From Anderseniella sp. (GTDB lineage Bacteria > Pseudomonadota > Alphaproteobacteria > Rhizobiales > Aestuariivirgaceae): a stretch of DNA of 58,754 nt. The stretch spans positions 1-58,754 of the forward strand of contig DAOUPT010000016.1 of the NCBI GenBank assembly GCA_030626025.1, given 5' to 3'. The notes beneath the pieces are model-generated. The model had not been told where the DNA came from, did not search any database, and worked only from the letters and a program-made list of their open reading frames with translations. Numbering within the stretch: position 1 is the stretch's first letter; each line of letters starts with the position of its first letter. A program made the translations under genes and the position numbers. Below are positions 54,299 through 58,754 of this stretch, one piece after another.

Positions 54299-56647
54299 GT
54301 GGCCCGACATCCGGCAAAATCGATAAAAAAAAAGCTGTCCAAAAAGCAGAAGAAAAACAGACGAAGTCTCGGGCAACCTGGCCAACTGCCGAGCGAGTCT
54401 GACATTCAGAAATTTGCCGACAGTCAGGATGGCCTGGTCGGCAAGGACACCATCGCCCGACATTTCAAACTTAGAAACGATCAGCGGGCCGGACTGAAAA
54501 AACTGCTGAACAGAATGCGCGACAATGGCATGCTGACGCCTTATCCGAGCAAAAAGACTGATGCCACATCGTCGCCCCACCCTGATCCTAAACTGAAACC
54601 AACATCAGTGCTGCGGGTTATCGGCCTTGATGAGGATGGCGAAACACTGTTGGAACCTGTCCATTGGGACAGCCACCGGCAAGGCAAAGCGCCGGTGATT
54701 TTTCTCAAGGACGGCCCCAAAAAACCGGGCATGCGGTCCGATGGACAGCCTCCCGCGGCAGGTGATCTGGTTCTGGCGCGGCTATCACCGGCAAAAGGCC
54801 CTGATGATTATTACAGTGCCCGAATACTCAAACGACTTGAGAATAATCGCGATGCTTTGCTTGGCGTTATCCGCCAGGCTGGAAACGATCTGCGGATTGT
54901 TCCTGCCGATAAAAAGGCCCGGTTCGATTTTGAAGTCAGCACTGGCAATGCCAATCAGGCCCGGCCAGGCGATCTCGTCAGGTTTGAAGTGCAGACCAGC
55001 CGGTCACGCGGATTTCATCGGGCCAAAGTGCTTGAACGGCTGGGCAATATTGACGATTTCAGGAATATCTCGCTGATTGCCCTGACCGAGCAAGGCATCC
55101 CGGTTGTAATGCCCGCTGGTGTAGAGGCTGAAGCTGCTGCGTTCGAGCCGTTCAGGTTTGATGGAAAGAGCGATCACAGCGATATGCGTGATGTGCCGCT
55201 GATTACCATCGATCCGCCTGATGCCAAAGACCATGATGATGCTGTCTGGGCGCAAGCCGATGATGATTCCAAAAACCCCGGCGGTTTTAAAATCATCGTT
55301 GCCATTGCGGATGTTGCCTACTATGTCAGGGCAAACAGCAAGCTTGATGGTGAAGCGCAAAAACGCGGCAATTCAACTTATCTGCCGGATCGGGTCGTGC
55401 CTATGTTGCCGGAAAATCTGTCGAATGAGTTGTGCTCGCTAAAGGACGGTGTTGATCGCCCTGCCCTTGCCTGTTTTATGACTTTCGACAAACAGGGCAA
55501 GAAACTTCGGCATCACTTTGATCGTATCCTTATGAGGTCAGCGGCAAAACTTTCCTACCGAGAAGCACAGGACGCTATTAATGGCAAGCCTGATGAAACG
55601 ACCGGGCCGCTGCTTGACGCTATCCTTAAACCTCTGTGGGCGGCCTATGGCATATTGGTAAAAGGCCGGGACAAACGCCAACCGCTCAATCTCGATTTAC
55701 CGGAACGCAAGCTGCTTTTTAATGAGCATGGATTGATGTGTGACGTGGTTATCCAAGATCGCTTTGACGCTCACAAGCTGGTTGAAGAATTCATGATCCA
55801 AGCCAATGTTGCCGCCGCTGAATCATTGGAAAAAGCAAAAGTACCATTGATTTATCGAATCCATGATGCACCATCAGCCGAAAAACTGATTGCACTGGCG
55901 GACTTTCTCAAAACACTCAACCTGACCGCCCCCAGAGGTCAGGTGATGAAACCGGCCAATTTCAATTCAATTCTGGCTAAGGTTTCGGGTACACCGCATG
56001 AACATGTGGTCAATCAGGTGATCCTGCGCAGCCAGTCGCAGGCGGTTTATACGACCGATAACCTTGGCCACTTTGGCCTAAATTTACGCCGCTATGCTCA
56101 CTTTACCTCACCAATCCGGCGCTATGCCGACCTGACGGTTCATCGCGGTTTAATACGGGCTTTCAAGCTTGGTTCTGATGGTCTTAATGATCGTGAAATC
56201 AGTCAGTTGGAAGAAGTGGCTCAGGAAATTTCCAAGACCGAACGGCGCTCAATGGTTGCCGAGCGCGATACCAAAGACCGGATGATTGCCGGCTTTCTGG
56301 CTGAGAAAGTTGACAGCTCTTTCTCGGGACGTATTGGCGGTATGGCTGGTGCCGGTTTGTTCATAACTCTTGATGGAACCGGGGCTGACGGATTTATCCC
56401 GGTCTCAACTCTTGAAGGTGATTACTTCATTCATGACGAAGCATCACAGTCAATGGTTGGTGAGCGAACCGGTGAGACCTTCCAAATAGGTGACCAGGTT
56501 CAGGTGAAGCTGACCAAGGCAACACCGGTTTCGGGCGGTCTGTTGATGGAGATGATCAGCAAGGGCCGCGAGGGAAAACCGGTTGGCCGCAAACGAAGAT
56601 CCTTTTCACGCGGCAAAGTTCGTGGCGGCGGTCGAGGTCGGCGCTAG
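54299..56647 (+). CDS. rnr: Ribonuclease R
   Basis: A 782-residue 3'-5' exoribonuclease that degrades structured RNA. An unusually basic N-terminus (MARHPAKSIKKKLSKKQKKN) is followed by a helix-turn-helix-like part and cold-shock domains. The RNB catalytic core has DVPLITIDPPDAKDHDDAVW with the metal aspartates, VAIADVAYYVRANSKLDGEA and YLPDRVVPMLPENLSNELCS. HFTSPIRRYADLTVHRGL and a C-terminal S1 domain complete it, plus an Arg/Gly-rich tail. The GTG start directly follows topA in the usual alphaproteobacterial topA-rnr order; no clear ribosome site is seen. Confidence 0.96.
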   Translation: MARHPAKSIKKKLSKKQKKNRRSLGQPGQLPSESDIQKFADSQDGLVGKDTIARHFKLRNDQRAGLKKLLNRMRDNGMLTPYPSKKTDATSSPHPDPKLKPTSVLRVIGLDEDGETLLEPVHWDSHRQGKAPVIFLKDGPKKPGMRSDGQPPAAGDLVLARLSPAKGPDDYYSARILKRLENNRDALLGVIRQAGNDLRIVPADKKARFDFEVSTGNANQARPGDLVRFEVQTSRSRGFHRAKVLERLGNIDDFRNISLIALTEQGIPVVMPAGVEAEAAAFEPFRFDGKSDHSDMRDVPLITIDPPDAKDHDDAVWAQADDDSKNPGGFKIIVAIADVAYYVRANSKLDGEAQKRGNSTYLPDRVVPMLPENLSNELCSLKDGVDRPALACFMTFDKQGKKLRHHFDRILMRSAAKLSYREAQDAINGKPDETTGPLLDAILKPLWAAYGILVKGRDKRQPLNLDLPERKLLFNEHGLMCDVVIQDRFDAHKLVEEFMIQANVAAAESLEKAKVPLIYRIHDAPSAEKLIALADFLKTLNLTAPRGQVMKPANFNSILAKVSGTPHEHVVNQVILRSQSQAVYTTDNLGHFGLNLRRYAHFTSPIRRYADLTVHRGLIRAFKLGSDGLNDREISQLEEVAQEISKTERRSMVAERDTKDRMIAGFLAEKVDSSFSGRIGGMAGAGLFITLDGTGADGFIPVSTLEGDYFIHDEASQSMVGERTGETFQIGDQVQVKLTKATPVSGGLLMEMISKGREGKPVGRKRRSFSRGKVRGGGRGRR

Positions 56648-56762
56648 GCCTTAAGGCCATCAGTCATTCATTTATGCGAATGTTTTCATGTTTTTGCGGC
56701 ACGGTGACGCGCGACTGACCGCAGGGTGTTTCAAACCGGTGACATGACCCATATAGGATTTC

Positions 56763-57245
56763 ATGACAGTCGAAATCACCAAAAATACCAGCCCTGCAGA
56801 GGTTGAAAATGCCGTGCCCAAATGCTGCAACAGGCCCTGGTGGCCCGCAATGGTACGCGGCTTTTCACGCAAGTGCCCCTCATGTGGCACTGGCAGTCTG
56901 TATTATGCTTTTTTGAAAATAAAGGATCGTTGCTCTAACTGTCATGAAGAGTTGCACCATCATCGCGCCGATGATGCGCCACCCTATTTCACCATTTTTA
57001 TTGTTGGTCACATTTTGCTGCCAGCGATTCTTGCGGTTGAAAAAATATGGCGACCTGAAGTTTGGGTACATTTGTCCCTGTGGTTTCCGCTGACAATTAT
57101 CTTGACCGTCTGGTTGTTGCCGCGTTTGAAAGGGGCAACTCTTGCCCTGCAATGGGCGCTGTGCATGCACGGTTTTGAGTATTCGGCCCTTTGTGCACCA
57201 GCAAATCCCTGCCCGCCTCAACAGTTGCCTCAAAACATAGATTGA
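56763..57245 (+). CDS. DUF983-family membrane protein
   Basis: A 160-residue protein. A zinc-ribbon-like start has CPSCGTGSLYYAFLKIKDRC and SNCHEELHHHRADDAPPYFT, the DUF983 signature. Two transmembrane segments follow, FTIFIVGHILLPAILAVE (about 79-96) and VHLSLWFPLTIILTVWLLPRL (about 102-122), with ALQWALCMHGFE after them. The function of DUF983 is unknown. It is in its normal place between rnr and a NUDIX gene. Confidence 0.9.
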   Translation: MTVEITKNTSPAEVENAVPKCCNRPWWPAMVRGFSRKCPSCGTGSLYYAFLKIKDRCSNCHEELHHHRADDAPPYFTIFIVGHILLPAILAVEKIWRPEVWVHLSLWFPLTIILTVWLLPRLKGATLALQWALCMHGFEYSALCAPANPCPPQQLPQNID

Positions 57246-57279
57246 CGATTGGTTGCGGGGATGCTTACAAGTGCATCCC

Positions 57280-57987
57280 ATGGAAAAACACACAACACCT
57301 TATCTGCGGCCTAAAGATGCCGCCACCTTGATCATTTTGCGCCAGGACGGATCTGAACCGACGTTCATGATGGGCAAACGCCATGAAAACAGCAAATTTA
57401 TGCCGGGAAAATTTGTCTTTCCCGGTGGTCGGGTTGATGTGGGCGATTCGCGGGTCAAGCCGATTACTGACCTCCACCCGCAAGTGGAACGATCCCTGAT
57501 CAACAAAATGCGTGGCACCCCGTCATCTTTGCGGGCTCGTGCGCTGGCCATGGCGGCAATTCGCGAGACGTTTGAAGAAGTTGGCCTGATCATTGGTAAA
57601 CCACACAACGGTAATTTCAATACCCGATCTGCTGGATGGAAACCGTTTGGTGAGACCGGCTATGCCCCCGCACTTGACCAGATGAGAATGATCGCTCGGG
57701 CGATAACGCCGCCGGGTCGTACCCGACGTTTCGATGCCCGATTTTTTGTTGTTGATGCCGGCCAGGTTGCCAATCTTGATGACCCTTGCGCCATTGATAA
57801 CGATGAGTTGCTTGAATGCCATTGGGTGAGTTTTGATGCGGCAAAGAAGTTGGCGTTACCCCAGATTACCCTGACGGTACTGAACGTTCTGGAAAACGCT
57901 CTTAAACAGCCAGACCGCCTTAAACCGGGCACGCCAGTCCACTTCCAGCGCATGACACCTTCGGGGTGGTGCAAAGAAACGGTTTGA
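57280..57987 (+). CDS. NUDIX hydrolase
   Basis: A 235-residue NUDIX protein. [19 protein letters not shown] and [20 protein letters not shown] contain the Nudix box, with REtfEEvG and the earlier FPGGR that binds the substrate. The box is split by about 40 inserted residues, the arrangement seen in the larger alphaproteobacterial NUDIX proteins of this locus. The substrate is unknown; it may be a nucleotide derivative. The ATG at 57280 is chosen from several possible starts, including a GTG at 57271. Confidence 0.9.
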   Translation: MEKHTTPYLRPKDAATLIILRQDGSEPTFMMGKRHENSKFMPGKFVFPGGRVDVGDSRVKPITDLHPQVERSLINKMRGTPSSLRARALAMAAIRETFEEVGLIIGKPHNGNFNTRSAGWKPFGETGYAPALDQMRMIARAITPPGRTRRFDARFFVVDAGQVANLDDPCAIDNDELLECHWVSFDAAKKLALPQITLTVLNVLENALKQPDRLKPGTPVHFQRMTPSGWCKETV

Positions 57988-58019
57988 CATTAGAACCTGT
58001 CGCACCAATTCGTATTCAC

Positions 58020-58048
58020 TTGACTTTCCTGCGGCAGTAGACCATATA
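58020..58048 (+). promoter_or_regulatory. Candidate promoter of rpmG
   Basis: TTGACT (58020-58025), a 17-base spacer and CATATA (58043-58048) give a sigma-70-like promoter about 67 bases before the rpmG start. Confidence 0.55.
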
Positions 58049-58114
58049 CGCCACTCAGAATTCATAGGTTTCAGTTCGGGTGATATTACCCGCAAAAAAG
58101 ACACAGAGAAGATC

Positions 58115-58282
58115 ATGGCAAAAGCAACCACAATTAAAATTAAACTCGTCAGCACAGCTGACACCGGTTATTATTATGTAACCAAAAAGAATTCACGCAC
58201 CCAAACGGAAAAACTTATCTTCCGCAAGTACGATCCGGTTGTGCGCAAGCATGTGGATTTTAAGGAAGCCAAGATTAAATAA
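58115..58282 (+). CDS. rpmG: 50S ribosomal protein L33
   Basis: A 55-residue ribosomal protein, translated as [20 protein letters not shown], then [20 protein letters not shown] and [15 protein letters not shown]. It lacks the zinc-binding cysteines, so it is the C-minus form. The ribosome site AGAGAAG precedes the ATG. It has its own promoter and terminator and follows the NUDIX gene in the usual alphaproteobacterial order. Confidence 0.97.
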   Translation: MAKATTIKIKLVSTADTGYYYVTKKNSRTQTEKLIFRKYDPVVRKHVDFKEAKIK

Positions 58283-58306
58283 TCTTGCTTTTTTAGCTCA
58301 GAATTG

Positions 58307-58338
58307 AAAAAGGCCGGTGTTTTTACATCGGCCTTTTT
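58307..58338 (+). terminator. Rho-independent terminator after rpmG
   Basis: AAAAAGGCCGGTGT pairs with ACATCGGCCTTTTT (one G-T pair), ending in a T run; the A/T flanks make it potentially bidirectional. Confidence 0.88.
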
Positions 58339-58453
58339 GTTTGCTTCGATCTAACCCTATTTTGTCAACACTTATAATTCGTATTTATTTACTATTACTC
58401 AATACTTATTGTGCACTTTTTGCTACCAAAGTAACCAACATGCAGGTCTTAAG

Positions 58454-58754
58454 GTGGCAAATAATACAATCAGTGCGAACATCCACATCCGTTCTCGGTT
58501 TAGAGAGATACTAGAATTGATTGTCCGGTCAATTTCGGCTCATGGCTTGCTAATTGGGGTAACATTTGTTTCTATTTTTTCTTTTATTTTCATTGTCCCG
58601 GTGATTCCAGACCGGAACCCATTAAATATTGTAGTTATTGTGTCGGGAGCTTTTTTTGGGACAGTCGTTTTTGTGTTTGCTGCCATCTTTTTGTTACAGT
58701 TTTATGATGTGCTAATAAAACAAAGACCTAAATCATCAGCAACGATTGCCATAT
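58454..58754 (+). CDS. Membrane protein of unknown function, 3' end outside window
   Basis: An open frame from a GTG at 58454 continues to the window edge without a stop (100 codons). The GTG is preceded by AAG only, so the start is uncertain. The visible part has a basic start (ANNTISANIHIRSRFREILE) and two strong hydrophobic segments, GLLIGVTFVSIFSFIFIVPV (about 32-51) and NIVVIVSGAFFGTVVFVFAA (about 58-77). A basic segment, KQRPKSSA, follows. No family is recognisable. The region is more AT-rich than its neighbours. Confidence 0.6.
   Translation, partial: MANNTISANIHIRSRFREILELIVRSISAHGLLIGVTFVSIFSFIFIVPVIPDRNPLNIVVIVSGAFFGTVVFVFAAIFLLQFYDVLIKQRPKSSATIAI

Overview
The window looks like chromosome of an alphaproteobacterium, probably of the Hyphomicrobiales (Rhizobiales) or a close relative. 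The grounds are gene order and family content: eno-ftsB-pdhA-pdhB-pdhC with a lipoyl domain on PdhB, recG/sdhE/mfd, dac-tmk-holB-metG-tatD-MBL, topA-rnr-DUF983-NUDIX-rpmG, clpS-clpA, an alphaproteobacterial SOS box before ssb, and palindromic repeats of a kind common in that order. Base composition is moderate and codon use looks fairly even. Only the 870-1700 region looks like accessory DNA. No rRNA, tRNA, CRISPR array or complete insertion sequence was seen.

Layout. 1-1700 is the end of a surface-sugar locus: a 5'-truncated neuC-type epimerase, an inverted remnant of a second, divergent neuC, and a small recombinase-like ORF. 1726-7000 holds a DUF2147 protein, a TPR/SPOR protein, a DUF502 membrane protein, recG and a GGCT-like gene. 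7066-10855 is sdhE-mfd. 10846-16355 (minus) has a FrnE-type oxidoreductase, an acyl-CoA ligase, a YejA-like binding protein, hspQ and a malyl-CoA lyase-type enzyme. 16437-23000 carries a CaiB/BaiF enzyme, a secreted lyase-like protein, a periplasmic rhodanese, a cNMP/patatin protein and an MCC beta subunit. 23048-24745 has a palindromic element, an Mrr-type nuclease and SOS-boxed ssb. 24755-29369 has panC, an Lrp-type regulator and putA. 29478-31207 is a small membrane protein, a VWA-like protein and a Tim14/Pam18-like membrane J-protein. 31221-38648 covers two D,D-carboxypeptidases, a phasin, clpS-clpA and rlpA. 38646-38914 is a nested palindromic element lying between dac and tmk. 38925-43769 is tmk-holB-metG-tatD-MBL. 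43861-50595 has dodecin, mazG, the pdh cluster, ftsB and eno. 50749-58282 has a YkgJ-type protein, topA, rnr, DUF983, NUDIX and rpmG, and an incomplete membrane gene runs off the end.

Themes. Most genes are housekeeping. Cell-wall functions recur: two PBP5-like carboxypeptidases, RlpA, FtsB and three SPOR domains. DNA repair and topology are represented by RecG, Mfd, SSB and TopA. The least ordinary items are: a palindromic repeat translated in frame as part of the PdhC linker; a 269-bp nested inverted-repeat element whose first bases form the stop codon of the upstream gene; paired TGC-type palindromes embedded in the phasin promoter; a membrane J-protein resembling the mitochondrial import motor subunit Tim14, coupled to a VWA-like gene; and the inverted neuC relic.
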